Assembly: GCA_015488375.1 (NCBI GenBank)
Contig: WFNX01000026.1
Location: 1 to 33,649, forward strand
DNA: 33,649 bases
Direction of reading: 5' to 3'
Origin: Mariprofundaceae bacterium
Lineage (GTDB): Bacteria > Pseudomonadota > Zetaproteobacteria > Mariprofundales > Mariprofundaceae
Below, in pieces: positions 1 to 8,546 of the stretch. Under the pieces are notes generated by a model that ran no database searches, was not told the origin of the DNA, and worked only from the letters and a program-made list of their open reading frames with translations. The stretch's first letter is position 1; every line of letters starts with the position of its first letter. Position numbers and translations under genes: made by a program.

Positions 1-181
1 AAAGGGCGAGTCATCCGGACATGTGCAGAAGGTCTTGGATATATTTCTCGACTGCGACGGCGATACGCTGTTATTGAAAATCGAACAAACCGGCCCGGCC
101 TGTCACACCAATCGGGCATCCTGTTTTTATCGTCATCCGGAAGGCGGTGACTGGCTCATCGTGGAGGACCCTCTGAAATGA
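1..181 (+). CDS. hisI: Phosphoribosyl-AMP cyclohydrolase, C-terminal part (5' end outside window)
   Basis: The open frame entering at base 2 encodes the last 59 residues of HisI, which hydrolyses phosphoribosyl-AMP in the third step of histidine synthesis. The metal-binding stretch DCDGDTLL and the zinc-site segment [11 protein letters not shown] are both visible and are hallmarks of this family. The stop codon TGA overlaps the ATG of hisE (ATGA, 178-181), so the two genes are translationally coupled but separate, unlike the fused HisIE of enterobacteria. The start lies upstream of the window. Confidence 0.93.
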   Translation, partial: KGESSGHVQKVLDIFLDCDGDTLLLKIEQTGPACHTNRASCFYRHPEGGDWLIVEDPLK

Positions 182-507
182 ACACTGCTGATATTTTGCA
201 GCGCCTAAGTGAGACCCTGGAAGCACGCAAACATGAATCGCCGGAAACATCCTATGTCGCCTCACTGTATGCCAAACCGGACAAAATGCTCGAAAAAATC
301 GGCGAGGAAGCCGTCGAAACCATCATTGCCGCCAAAAACAATGATCGTGAACAAATCATCTATGAAACCGCCGACCTGTGGTTCCATACCATGGTCATGC
401 TCAGTGCCAAAGACCTGTCGCCGGATGATGTACTCGCCGAGCTTGCGCGGCGTTTCGGCATTTCAGGTCACGAAGAAAAAGCCTCGCGCAATCGTTCGCA
501 CAAATAA
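178..507 (+). CDS. hisE: Phosphoribosyl-ATP pyrophosphatase
   Basis: 109 residues, a normal length for stand-alone HisE, which removes pyrophosphate from phosphoribosyl-ATP in the second step of histidine synthesis. It belongs to the all-alpha NTP pyrophosphohydrolase fold. The acidic metal-binding pairs are visible in [14 protein letters not shown] and in [14 protein letters not shown]. It starts at the ATG that overlaps the hisI stop and is probably the last gene of a his operon entering from the left. An 86-nt gap follows before the convergent aat gene, with no obvious terminator. Confidence 0.95.
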   Translation: MNTADILQRLSETLEARKHESPETSYVASLYAKPDKMLEKIGEEAVETIIAAKNNDREQIIYETADLWFHTMVMLSAKDLSPDDVLAELARRFGISGHEEKASRNRSHK

Positions 508-593
508 AAGTCAGGAACTGTCAACCACCCCTGACCTGCATCAACGACTCCCTGCCGGTTCTGTCCGCCTTACCATGGCCTGAAGAGATTTCT

Positions 594-1265
594 TCACTTT
601 CTTCGATCATCGACTGCATCCAATGCTCCTGAGATAGTATCCGCCCGGCTTTCGCTCACATATTGCAAGAATTCCCGGCGCGGAATTTCGCGTGCGCCGA
701 GGCTGGCCAGGTGCGATGTATGAAACTGACAATCGATAAGTTTCCAGTTTTCCCGACAGGCCTTTTCGCACAGCCTGCACAATGCCATCTTTGAACCATC
801 GATTATCCGGCTGAACATCGACTCGGCAAAAAAGATGCCATTCAGCCATACACCATACACGCCGCCGACCAGGGCATCGCCCTGCCAAACCTCCAGCGAA
901 TGCGCATAGCCGAGTGCATGCAGACGCGTATAGGCATGAATCATCTCCGGAAGAATCCAGGTGCCCGTTTCGCCCCTGCGCGGAATATGAGCGCAGGCGT
1001 CAATAACATCGGCAAAAGCCGCATCGAAAGAAAAACGATAGTCAGGCCGGCGCATGCGTCGCCTAAGCCGGCGTGAGGCATGAAACTCCGCAGGAAACAA
1101 CACCATGCGCGGATCGGGCGACCACCACAGAATCGGCTCCCCTGCAGCATACCAAGGGAAAATCCCCTGCCGATAGGCGGCAAGCAGGGTCTCCGGCTGC
1201 AAATCGCCACCGGCAGCCAGCAAGCCTTCCGGGCCGGCCTCTGTCGGATCGGGAAACTCAACCAT
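594..1265 (-). CDS. aat: Leucyl/phenylalanyl-tRNA--protein transferase
   Basis: 223 residues, typical for Aat, which transfers Leu or Phe from charged tRNA to proteins with N-terminal Arg or Lys and so marks them for ClpAP through the N-degron pathway. The N-terminal family signature is clear (GLLAAGGDL, then YRQGIFPWY, then LWWSPDPRMVLFP). The later segments GTWILPEMIHAY and GGVYGVWLNGIFFAESMFS belong to the GNAT-like catalytic core. It is convergent with hisE and divergent from the HIT gene. No strong Shine-Dalgarno sequence is seen before the ATG at 1265, so the start is probable rather than certain. Confidence 0.95.
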   Translation of the reverse strand: MVEFPDPTEAGPEGLLAAGGDLQPETLLAAYRQGIFPWYAAGEPILWWSPDPRMVLFPAEFHASRRLRRRMRRPDYRFSFDAAFADVIDACAHIPRRGETGTWILPEMIHAYTRLHALGYAHSLEVWQGDALVGGVYGVWLNGIFFAESMFSRIIDGSKMALCRLCEKACRENWKLIDCQFHTSHLASLGAREIPRREFLQYVSESRADTISGALDAVDDRRK

Positions 1266-1313
1266 ACTTCAAAGGTGACATGCCCGGCCATGCGATGCAA
1301 TGCTCCGCTGTCA

Positions 1314-1341
1314 TTGTTTTCCTGCCTTTGCTTGTTACATT
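1314..1341 (+). promoter_or_regulatory. Weak candidate promoter for the HIT-dciA-Tim44 unit
   Basis: TTGTTT and TACATT are separated by 16 bp in the gap between the divergent aat and HIT genes, about 33 bp before the HIT start. Both boxes are partial matches to the sigma-70 consensus, so this is a guess based on position. Confidence 0.3.
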
Positions 1342-1373
1342 TCCCTTTACCCGAAGCTCACAGGAGATGGCTG

Positions 1374-1703
1374 ATGTCCGATTGTCTGTTTTGCAAAATC
1401 GCGGCCGGTGATATTCCGTCCGGCAAAGTTTATGAAGATGACGATGTCTATGCTTTCAAAGATATCCATCCCAAAGCGCCGACGCATGTACTGGTTATCC
1501 CCAGGCAACATATCGCCACACTGGCCGACTGCCACGATCCGGCCCTGCTCGGCACATTAATGGATCGGGCACGCATGATTGCCGATGATATCCTGCAACT
1601 GGCAGCAGGGTATCGTATTGTGATCAATGTTCGTGATGGCGGCGGACAGGAAGTCTTCCACCTGCATGTGCACATTCTGGGCAGCAAAAAACTTCCCTTT
1701 TGA
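1374..1703 (+). CDS. HIT-family purine nucleoside phosphoramidase (HinT-like)
   Basis: 109 residues. The histidine triad is seen as HLHVHIL at residues 96-102, with the middle His98 as the expected nucleophile. The N-terminal CLFCKIAAGDIPS and the central APTHVLVIPR are typical of the HinT/PKCI branch, which cleaves AMP-N bonds such as aminoacyl-adenylate by-products. The start was chosen at the ATG at 1374 because AGGAG lies seven bases before it. An upstream extension of the same frame runs through aat antisense and is not coding. It is followed after 2 nt by the DciA-like gene, suggesting one transcript. Confidence 0.92.
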   Translation: MSDCLFCKIAAGDIPSGKVYEDDDVYAFKDIHPKAPTHVLVIPRQHIATLADCHDPALLGTLMDRARMIADDILQLAAGYRIVINVRDGGGQEVFHLHVHILGSKKLPF

Positions 1704-1705
1704 AT

Positions 1706-2206
1706 ATGAAACGACCGCGCTCCCGGCTGACAGGGTTGCATGACAGCCTGGCGGCCGTGCTGGGCGAAGATTCACTGGAATTATTGACCAGTATTGCGCA
1801 GTTACGCCGGCACTGGCCGGATATCGTCGGCGCGATGATGGCGGCGCGCACGGAACCGGTCAGCATTGAACGCTTGAAGGATCAGGGGCTATGCCTGCTG
1901 ATCGGCGTGGACCATCCGATCATGGCGCAACAAATCCGCTTCCTGCGCAACGATATCCGGCAGGCATGCTTCCGCCATGCGCGCGTGACAAATCTGCAAC
2001 AAATCCGCACACGCATTCAGCCCGGTGCCGGCATCCGCAGCCAACAGCGGAAAATACGAAAAAAAGCGGTCCGTTTTGCCGCGAAACGCGCTATTGCCAA
2101 AGAACTGGCCAGCATCAAGGATAGCCGTCTGAAACGCGCCATGTTCGAGGCACGTATCGCCCAGATGGCCTTCGCAGAAGATTCAAAGCATGAGGAGAAT
2201 TCATGA
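1706..2206 (+). CDS. DUF721 / DciA-like protein (possible helicase-loading factor)
   Basis: 166 residues from the ATG at 1706; a TTG two codons earlier overlaps the HIT stop. The central region, with RRHWPDIVGAMMAARTEPV followed by LCLLIGVDHPIMAQQIRFL, matches the DUF721 pattern of a Trp-x-x-Ile/Val-Gly motif followed by a beta strand and helix. DciA proteins recruit the replicative helicase DnaB in bacteria that lack DnaC. The rest of the protein is a basic tail rich in Lys and Arg, consistent with nucleic-acid contact. Family assignment is fairly secure, but the helicase role is inferred from the family. Its stop overlaps the next start (ATGA at 2203). Confidence 0.75.
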   Translation: MKRPRSRLTGLHDSLAAVLGEDSLELLTSIAQLRRHWPDIVGAMMAARTEPVSIERLKDQGLCLLIGVDHPIMAQQIRFLRNDIRQACFRHARVTNLQQIRTRIQPGAGIRSQQRKIRKKAVRFAAKRAIAKELASIKDSRLKRAMFEARIAQMAFAEDSKHEENS

Positions 2207-3024
2207 AATACATTTTTTCGATGTTACTGATTGCCGTATTCTCAGTGACGCTGATATCCGTTGATCAGGCCGATGCCCGTCGCTTTGGCGGTGGCATGAG
2301 CTTTGGCAAACAACGCATGGCCCAGCCCATGGCCCGACCGGGTGCGCCGCGCCAGGCAACAGCACAGCGAAATACAACCCAGCGTGGCAGTGCTCGAACC
2401 GGCCTGATGGGCGGCCTGGCCGGCCTGGCCATGGGCGGCATGCTGGGCGCCATGCTGTTTGGCGGCGCCTTTGAAGGCATCAACTTTTTCGATATCCTGG
2501 TCATCGGCGGCATCATCGCCCTGATCATCATGTTTTTACGCAGGCGCGCGATGCCCGCAGCAGCCTATGCCGGCCATACTGCGCCGATGAGCAATCCGGA
2601 TTTTAATCCCCCGTCCGCCACGGTTCGCGCGGTCCGTCCGGATATCGACGAAAAGCACTTCACCCAGGCGGCAAAAGACATCTATATCCGCATGCAAAAG
2701 GCCTGGGACAGCGGCGACATTGAAGACATCCGGTGCTTCTGCACGCCTGAAGTCGCCGACCTGATTGCCGAGGAAATGCGCAAGGGCGGCGTGCATGAAA
2801 CCGAAGTCGGCATGCTTAATGCGGAAATCATCGACAGCTGGCTTGAAGCTGACCATGAATGGGTCGCCGTGAACTTCACAGCCATGTTGCGTGAAAAAAC
2901 CTGTGACACGAATGGCGCCACGATCAAGGATCGCAGTGAAAACGTAAATGAAACCTGGATATTCAAACATGATCCGGATTCAACGGATCCGACCTGGTAT
3001 CTGGCCGGCATTCAGCAGGCCTGA
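2203..3024 (+). CDS. Tim44-like domain membrane protein
   Basis: 273 residues. The order is an N-terminal signal peptide (about residues 1-25, ending ADA), a low-complexity linker rich in Gly, Met, Arg and Gln, a hydrophobic glycine-rich stretch with a transmembrane helix at about 92-112, then a soluble Tim44-like domain from about residue 145 (FTQAAKDIYIRMQKAWDSGD onwards). Bacterial Tim44-like proteins are common inner-membrane proteins of uncertain role. The fold resembles the NTF2-like domain of mitochondrial Tim44. It is coupled to the DciA-like gene by an ATGA overlap and followed by a strong terminator. Confidence 0.8.
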   Translation: MKYIFSMLLIAVFSVTLISVDQADARRFGGGMSFGKQRMAQPMARPGAPRQATAQRNTTQRGSARTGLMGGLAGLAMGGMLGAMLFGGAFEGINFFDILVIGGIIALIIMFLRRRAMPAAAYAGHTAPMSNPDFNPPSATVRAVRPDIDEKHFTQAAKDIYIRMQKAWDSGDIEDIRCFCTPEVADLIAEEMRKGGVHETEVGMLNAEIIDSWLEADHEWVAVNFTAMLREKTCDTNGATIKDRSENVNETWIFKHDPDSTDPTWYLAGIQQA

Positions 3025-3043
3025 TCCTGTAACATTCCCGTAT

Positions 3044-3070
3044 ACGGCCGGACATCTGTCCGGCCGTTTT
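3044..3070 (+). terminator. Rho-independent terminator after the Tim44-like gene
   Basis: ACGGCCGGACA and TGTCCGGCCGT form a perfect 11-bp stem around a 2-nt centre (in practice a 4-nt loop with one fewer pair), followed directly by TTT. It closes the HIT-dciA-Tim44 unit, 20 nt after the last stop codon. Confidence 0.9.
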
Positions 3071-3098
3071 ACTTGCATGCGTCCGCCTTCGCTATAAT
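3069..3098 (+). promoter_or_regulatory. Promoter of the 70-residue membrane protein gene
   Basis: TTACTT (3069-3074) and a perfect TATAAT (3093-3098) are 18 bp apart. The TATAAT ends only six bases before the ATG at 3105, so transcription would begin at or next to the start codon. Confidence 0.6.
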
Positions 3099-3104
3099 AG
3101 AAGT

Positions 3105-3317
3105 ATGATTACGAAGCTTCTTTGGCAGCGCTGGCTGCTGTATCTGGCCGGAGTGATATTTCTGCTGGTTGCCATAGCGCATATCACACGTTTTGTTATG
3201 CGGGCGCCGCTGATTCTCGGCTCCTGGCATGTTCCGCTGTGGGGCAGCCTGCTGGCGGCTTCTGTTGCCCTGTTACTGGCCTGGTGCTATTTCCGCGCTG
3301 CCTCAGGGAAGCAATAG
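3105..3317 (+). CDS. Small two-helix membrane protein of unknown function
   Basis: 70 residues with two predicted transmembrane helices (about 10-30 and 44-64) separated by a short loop containing LGSWHVPLWG. I do not recognise a family. It has its own TATAAT box so close upstream that no ribosome-binding site fits between the predicted transcript start and the ATG, so it may be leaderless. Its last 15 bases overlap the 3' end of the convergent rluC gene. The hydrophobic pattern, dedicated promoter and lack of a competing frame on the same strand support it as a real gene. Confidence 0.65.
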   Translation: MITKLLWQRWLLYLAGVIFLLVAIAHITRFVMRAPLILGSWHVPLWGSLLAASVALLLAWCYFRAASGKQ

Positions 3318-4259
3318 CGAACGCCAGTTTTCCGGCCAGACTGCCCGCAGATCAAGTTCCCGGCCGGTCACCGGGTGCACAAAACGAAGACGCCATGCAT
3401 GCAATGCCAGCCCCTTCCCTCCCATCTTCCGGAACCGGCGATTGTCTTCCTGACGGCCATATTTGCCATCACCCAAAATCGCATGGCCTTCGCCGGCCAG
3501 CTGAACACGCAGCTGATGCGTACGACCGGAATGCGGTTTGAGGGCGATCAGTGCATAATCAAAGCCGTCACGGGTCAGTTCCATCATCACCTGATAATCG
3601 GTAACGGACTCCTTGCCATCATCCCTGTGTTGCACCATGCGCTCCCCGCCGCGCACGACGCCCTTGCTCAATCTGGAGCGCATGCATCCGGCTGAGGCGA
3701 AAGGATGACCGGCAATCAGTGCAACATAGACTTTCTGCATGTCCCGCTCACGAAATGACTCGGTCAGCGAACGCAGGGAGGCCAGCGTCTTGGCCATCAG
3801 CAACACACCGGAGGTGTCACGATCAAGCCGGTGTGCCAGACGCAGCTCAGGCACATCACGCAAGGTTTTCAGCCCCTCGATCAGGCCTGCCTGATAGCCG
3901 CTGCCTCCATGCACCACCATGCCCGCCGGCTTGTACACCGCCAGCAACGATTCATCCTCATACAACGTTTGCAATTGTTCAATTCGCCGTAACAGCGTGG
4001 CCGGCAGCGCAGATGGAGGCGTTTCCGCATGGCCGCTGTCGCGCAGGCTGGCTGGCAAAAACACCTGATCGCCTGCCTGTACGCGCAATTCCGGCCGGGC
4101 GCGTTTTTTATTCACCCGTACATTACCCTTGCGAATCAGACGCAGAATCAGCGCCCGCTTTTCACCGCCAAGGCGACGTATCAGCACCCGGTCCAGACGA
4201 CTGTTTTGTTCGTCATCACTAATATGCAACAGGCTCTGTGCCCTGTTTTCTCTTGCCAA
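3303..4259 (-). CDS. rluC: 23S rRNA pseudouridine synthase, RluC type
   Basis: 318 residues from the TTG at 4259. An N-terminal S4 RNA-binding domain (SRLDRVLIRRLGG through RVQAGDQVFLP) precedes the RluA-family catalytic domain, with the catalytic Asp in HRLDRDTSG and the later motif KPHSGRTHQLRVQL. RluC modifies U955, U2504 and U2580 in E. coli 23S rRNA. The divergent arrangement with rne is the same as in enterobacteria and supports RluC over other family members. No ATG is available near the start; AGAGG lies six bases before the TTG at 4259, while the TTG at 4265 is too close to it. Confidence 0.9.
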   Translation of the reverse strand: MARENRAQSLLHISDDEQNSRLDRVLIRRLGGEKRALILRLIRKGNVRVNKKRARPELRVQAGDQVFLPASLRDSGHAETPPSALPATLLRRIEQLQTLYEDESLLAVYKPAGMVVHGGSGYQAGLIEGLKTLRDVPELRLAHRLDRDTSGVLLMAKTLASLRSLTESFRERDMQKVYVALIAGHPFASAGCMRSRLSKGVVRGGERMVQHRDDGKESVTDYQVMMELTRDGFDYALIALKPHSGRTHQLRVQLAGEGHAILGDGKYGRQEDNRRFRKMGGKGLALHAWRLRFVHPVTGRELDLRAVWPENWRSLLLP

Positions 4260-4592
4260 ACCCAACCTCTTTCGGCTATCGTTTCCGGCCGTGCGTTAGC
4301 TCCGTGAAGCCACCACGTCCCTGTTGTCGCAAGCGTAATGCGTTGCACCAAGGATTCCCAGACTGGACCTGATGGCCATCGCTGGAATTGATGAGACAAG
4401 AATCCTTTTCCGAGATCGGGCCGGGTGGACGACCAGTCACGTTTGAGCTGGCACTAAAACATTGTGTTCCGAGGTTTGCACCAGTAGCCGGGAAACCATT
4501 TGCCGGCATTGGTCATTACTGATAACCCGATGTCTCAGTGTGAGACATTATACATTCGTGCAAACATTCGTGAACGCCAAAAGGATGATGGC
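4260..4592 (+). promoter_or_regulatory. rne/rluC divergent region and probable long rne 5' leader
   Basis: These 333 bases hold no gene. In E. coli rne has a leader of about 360 nt that RNase E itself reads for feedback control, and the gap here is of comparable size. The clearest structure is TGTCTC-5 nt-GAGACA at 4531-4547, followed by a TTATAC box and by two copies of ACATTCGTG (4552-4560, 4564-4572). A Shine-Dalgarno AAGGA (4581-4585) precedes the GTG start. I could not identify a convincing pair of promoter boxes. Confidence 0.45.
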
Positions 4593-6830
4593 GTGACAAA
4601 AAAACTCATGCTGATCAACGCGCAGCACGAAGAAGAAAGCCGCGTCGCGATCGTTGAAGACGGATATCTGCATGAACTGGATATCGAATCGGCCCAAAAG
4701 GTCTTAACCAAAAGCAATATTTACAAAGGGCGCATCACCAAGGTTGAAGGCAGCCTGCAGGCGGCATTTGTCGAATACGGTGCCAATCGGCAGGGCTTTC
4801 TGCCTATCAACGAAATTCATTCCGACTACTGGAAAGAAGGCGTGGATAAAACCGCCGATGCGCGCAAGCTGAATATTCAGGATATTCTGGAACCGAAACA
4901 GGATATTCTCGTGCAGGTGGTCAAGGAGGAACGCGGCAACAAGGGCGCGGCCCTGACCACCTATATCTCACTGGCCGGACGCTATCTGGTGCTTAGTCCG
5001 AACACCCAGCGGGCCGGTATTTCGCGCAAACTTTCCGACGAAGAACGCAAGGTCATGAAGGCCATCATTGCACAGCTGGAAGTTCCCGACACGATGGGAC
5101 TGATCGTGCGCACTGCCGGCAAGGATCAGACGCTGGAGGCCCTGCAGCGCGACTATAACTATCTGCGCCGTTTATGGGATGAAATCCGCATCAAGAGCGA
5201 ATCGGCACCTTCACCCACCCTGATTTATCTTGAGGGTGACCTGGCCACGCGTGCCATCCGGGATCACTTCACCGAGGATATCAACGAAATCTGGGTTGAT
5301 AATCACGAGATTTACTCCCGTACCAAGCAGTTCGTCCATGCCGTGCTGCCAGGCAAGGAAAAACTGGTCAAGCTGTATCGCGGCAAGAAACCGTTATTTC
5401 GTCATTACAATATCGAAGCGCAATGCGAGGAAATCCATGAGCGGGAGATTCGTCTGCCCTCGGGAGGCTCCATTGTTCTTGATCCGACCGAGGCCCTGAC
5501 GGCCATTGACGTCAACTCCTCCCGAGCCACCAAAGGCCGGCATATCGATGATACGGCACTGGCCACGAACCTGGAGGCAGCCGAAGAAATCGCCCGCCAA
5601 TTGCGTATTCGTGATATCGGCGGCCTGATCGTTATCGACTTCATTGATATGAATTCGCGCAAACATAATCAGCAGGTGGAAGAAACGCTGCGACGTGCCT
5701 GCAAGGGCGACAAGGCACGTGTCCAGTTTGCCCGTATTTCCCGTTTCGGCCTGCTGGAAATGTCACGCCAGCGCATTCACCCCTCGGTTCGGGAAACAAC
5801 CACTGAACCCTGTGCCCGTTGCCAGGGTCGTGGCTTTGTGCGCACCGTGGAATCCATGGCTCTGCAGATGCTCACCCGCATGGAAGACTGGGCGGAGGCA
5901 GGCAAGAAACCGACGCTTGTCATTCAGGTTCCTTCCGATACCGGTGAATACCTGATGAATAACAAACGGCAATCCATTGCACGCATCGAGGAAGTTTACG
6001 ATGTGCAAATCACGCTGCAAATCCGCAAGGATCTGGAGATTCCGCATTATCGCATCGAACGTCAGTGGAACGAAAACAACCAGCAGCGCGTCGAAGTGCT
6101 CGAAGACACGATGAAAAACAAACGGCCGCCGCGCAGCGGCCGTAAACTGAAGCCGCTGAAGCCGGTGGTTGGTATTCCGACGCCGCCGCCGGAAAAGAAA
6201 GCGCCGGCAGAAACAAAGCCGAAGAAGACACTGAATCCGCTGACCAGGCTGATACGCCTGATTGTCGGCGACAAGGAAAAGGAAGAAACACCGCAGGAAA
6301 CGGCTGTACAGGAAGCAGAAGCACCGGCAACCGCACCCTCGCGCAATCGCCGCAGAAGGCGGTCCGGCAATCGCTCCGGCAACCGCAACGCGCAGAGTCA
6401 GCAGCGCAGTCGCAATACCCGGGAGGATGCGGAGACGCCTGCCGCGCAGGAGCGCAATATCGATGACAAGGCGACGGAACAGGATGAGGATAACCCGCAA
6501 CACCGGAAGCCAAACAGACGGCGTCGCAGAAGAAAGCCTCAGCAGAAAAACGAACAGGGGTCGGGTGAAAACGCCAACAGCAGCGAGCAGGACAGCTCCC
6601 GAAACCCGCCTGATCAGCAAGCGCAGGCGACGGACAGCGATAATGCGGAAAAACCCAAACGTCGCCGCCGGCGTCGGCGTCCGCGCAAGCCGGCTGCAGA
6701 TGCTGCCGCCAGTGGCCAACAGGATGATAAACCCGTGAATTCCGAGCGTACGGAATCCGGGAATACCTCCGCACCGGAGAACAGGGAAGCACCGGCAACC
6801 GCTCCGACGACTGAAAACGGAGGTTCATGA
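4593..6830 (+). CDS. rne: Ribonuclease E
   Basis: 745 residues from the GTG at 4593, chosen because AAGGA lies seven bases before it and MTKKLMLINA matches the RNase E N-terminus. Next come the S1 domain (NIYKGRITKVEGSLQAAFVEYGANRQGFLP) and the DNase I-like catalytic domain, with the metal-binding aspartates in AIDVNSS (near 5507) and VIDFIDM (near 5638). The zinc-link CARC pair lies near 5812-5825. The C-terminal third is disordered and strongly basic, with three arginine-rich clusters (near 6340, 6510 and 6655) suited to RNA and degradosome binding. It makes 5' ends in rRNA and tRNA processing and starts mRNA decay at the inner membrane. Its stop overlaps rluD (ATGA). Confidence 0.95.
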   Translation: MTKKLMLINAQHEEESRVAIVEDGYLHELDIESAQKVLTKSNIYKGRITKVEGSLQAAFVEYGANRQGFLPINEIHSDYWKEGVDKTADARKLNIQDILEPKQDILVQVVKEERGNKGAALTTYISLAGRYLVLSPNTQRAGISRKLSDEERKVMKAIIAQLEVPDTMGLIVRTAGKDQTLEALQRDYNYLRRLWDEIRIKSESAPSPTLIYLEGDLATRAIRDHFTEDINEIWVDNHEIYSRTKQFVHAVLPGKEKLVKLYRGKKPLFRHYNIEAQCEEIHEREIRLPSGGSIVLDPTEALTAIDVNSSRATKGRHIDDTALATNLEAAEEIARQLRIRDIGGLIVIDFIDMNSRKHNQQVEETLRRACKGDKARVQFARISRFGLLEMSRQRIHPSVRETTTEPCARCQGRGFVRTVESMALQMLTRMEDWAEAGKKPTLVIQVPSDTGEYLMNNKRQSIARIEEVYDVQITLQIRKDLEIPHYRIERQWNENNQQRVEVLEDTMKNKRPPRSGRKLKPLKPVVGIPTPPPEKKAPAETKPKKTLNPLTRLIRLIVGDKEKEETPQETAVQEAEAPATAPSRNRRRRRSGNRSGNRNAQSQQRSRNTREDAETPAAQERNIDDKATEQDEDNPQHRKPNRRRRRRKPQQKNEQGSGENANSSEQDSSRNPPDQQAQATDSDNAEKPKRRRRRRRPRKPAADAAASGQQDDKPVNSERTESGNTSAPENREAPATAPTTENGGS

Positions 6831-7783
6831 AGCTGGCCGAATCGCCCTGTGAACTGACCGTCACGTCAGCCCAGCACGGGCAACGGCTGGATACCGTGTT
6901 GTCAGCCTGCAGTGGCCTGTCGCGCAGCAGAATCCGGCAAATGCTGGAGCAGGGTCTTGTGCAGGGGCCGGCGGAAAAACCTTCGGCCAGGGTCAAAAGC
7001 GGTGAAACCTATCGCTGGACAGTGCCCGAAACGCGCCCGCTGGATCTTGTTGCTGAGGATATTGCACTGGATATCCTTTATGAAGATGAGCATCTGATCA
7101 TCATCAACAAGCCTGCCGGTATGGTCGTGCATCCCTCACACGGCCATGATCGCGGTACACTGGTGCATGCACTGCTGCACCATTGCCCTGATCTTCCCGG
7201 CATCAACGGCATCGAACGTCCGGGCATTGTTCATCGCCTGGACAAGGATACCTCAGGCAGCATGGTTGTCGCCAAAACCGAGGTCGCACATCAGCGCCTG
7301 ACCGCAATGTTTGCCGCCCATGATTTAACGCGCCAATATCTGGCATGGTGCCGCGGCACACCCGCCTGGCAGCACAGAACAATCGAGCTGCCGATTGCCC
7401 GGCATCCGGCGCATCGCCAAAAAATGGCGGTGGTTGCACAGGGGCGTCATGCCGTCACCGAAGCGGAGACAGAGGCGCGCCATGGCCCCTTCTGCCGTCT
7501 TCGCCTGACACTGCACACCGGCCGTACACACCAGATCCGGGTACATTTATCGCATATCGGCCTGCCTTTACTGGGTGATCCGGTCTATGCACGCCGTTTC
7601 AACCCGGGCAAGGATATTCCGCCCGCAGTGCGTGAAGCCCTTCGGCATCTGCACCGCCAGGCACTGCATGCCGAAATACTGGCATTCGAGCACCCGCTCA
7701 GCGGGCAGATGCTCAGTGTTACCGCACCGTTACCCGATGATTTGCAGCAGCTTGCTGATGCCCTGACCCATGCCTACCGGTAA
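6827..7783 (+). CDS. rluD: 23S rRNA pseudouridine synthase, RluD type
   Basis: 318 residues. An S4 domain (GQRLDTVLSACSGLSRSRIR) is followed by the RluA-family catalytic core with the catalytic Asp in HRLDKDTSGSMVVAK, preceded by NKPAGMVVHPS, and by HTGRTHQIRVHL near the C-terminus. RluD modifies the helix 69 uridines 1911, 1915 and 1917 (E. coli numbering). The assignment to RluD rather than RluA/RluC rests on HPSHG, GIERPGIVHRLDKDTSG and on the neighbouring pgeF and bamD, which accompany rluD in many proteobacteria. It overlaps rne at one end and pgeF at the other. Confidence 0.92.
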   Translation: MKLAESPCELTVTSAQHGQRLDTVLSACSGLSRSRIRQMLEQGLVQGPAEKPSARVKSGETYRWTVPETRPLDLVAEDIALDILYEDEHLIIINKPAGMVVHPSHGHDRGTLVHALLHHCPDLPGINGIERPGIVHRLDKDTSGSMVVAKTEVAHQRLTAMFAAHDLTRQYLAWCRGTPAWQHRTIELPIARHPAHRQKMAVVAQGRHAVTEAETEARHGPFCRLRLTLHTGRTHQIRVHLSHIGLPLLGDPVYARRFNPGKDIPPAVREALRHLHRQALHAEILAFEHPLSGQMLSVTAPLPDDLQQLADALTHAYR

Positions 7784-8537
7784 GCCCGGCATCATCCGTT
7801 CACCCCTGTTTTCCGCCCATGGTCTGCATGCACTGTTTACCACGCGGCAGGGCGGTGTCAGCTCCGCACCGGGCGACAGTTTCAACTTCGCGCCCTCGGC
7901 ATTCAATCCGGCGGAAGATGTCGAACACAATCTGCAACACCTGATCCAGGCCGTGCCATTGCCATGTTCTCCCAAACGCCTGCAACAGGTACATGGCAAC
8001 AGGGTCATCCGTTGCCATCGCCATACAGTGGACGGGGAACAGGCTGATGCGCTGTTCACGTCGGAGGCCGATCTCCCGCTGGCCGTACAGACAGCCGACT
8101 GTCTGCCCGTGCTGCTGGCCGATCCCGTGCATGGACTGGTCGCAGCCGTTCATGCCGGCTGGCGGGGTACGGCTGCCGATATTGTCGGTCGAACAGTGCA
8201 GGCCATGAGCAAGGCCGGCGCTTCAATTACGGATATGCTGTCCACCCTGGGCCCGTGCATCGGCGCATGCTGTTTTACAATTGATGAAGCCTGTGCCTCG
8301 ACGCTGGGAGAACAAAGTATCTATCGGCCTCACATCACCCGTCACAACCATGGCTTTTCGGCCGATCTTGCCGCCATGAATCGCGCCCGCCTGCTACAGC
8401 TAGGCCTGCTGCCCGAACAGATTGAATGCCTGCATCAATGTACTTCATGCCACCGCGATCGTTTTTTCTCCCACCGCCGCGACCACGGCAACACAGGACG
8501 TCATCTGGCCGTTGTCGTTCGCCCCTCATGCACCTAG
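7770..8537 (+). CDS. pgeF: Peptidoglycan editing factor PgeF (YfiH/laccase-domain, polyphenol oxidase family)
   Basis: 255 residues, a single-domain member of the Cu-oxidase_4/DUF152 family. The metal-site residues are visible as His75 (QQVHG), Cys111 (TADCLP) and His128 (VHAGWRG), at nearly the same spacing as in YfiH. In E. coli PgeF removes UDP-MurNAc-L-Ser type errors from peptidoglycan precursors. Homologues have also been reported with purine nucleoside phosphorylase or oxidase activity. It starts inside the end of rluD (14-bp overlap) and sits just upstream of bamD, the usual neighbourhood. Confidence 0.92.
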   Translation: MPTGKPGIIRSPLFSAHGLHALFTTRQGGVSSAPGDSFNFAPSAFNPAEDVEHNLQHLIQAVPLPCSPKRLQQVHGNRVIRCHRHTVDGEQADALFTSEADLPLAVQTADCLPVLLADPVHGLVAAVHAGWRGTAADIVGRTVQAMSKAGASITDMLSTLGPCIGACCFTIDEACASTLGEQSIYRPHITRHNHGFSADLAAMNRARLLQLGLLPEQIECLHQCTSCHRDRFFSHRRDHGNTGRHLAVVVRPSCT

Positions 8538-8546
8538 AGTTTGTCC

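Noticed and set aside
5763-6719. Long open frame (318 codons) antisense to the 3' part of rne
   Set aside because: It mirrors the low-complexity arginine-rich tail of RNase E and gives an implausible hydrophobic Arg/Leu/Phe-rich protein without a ribosome site.
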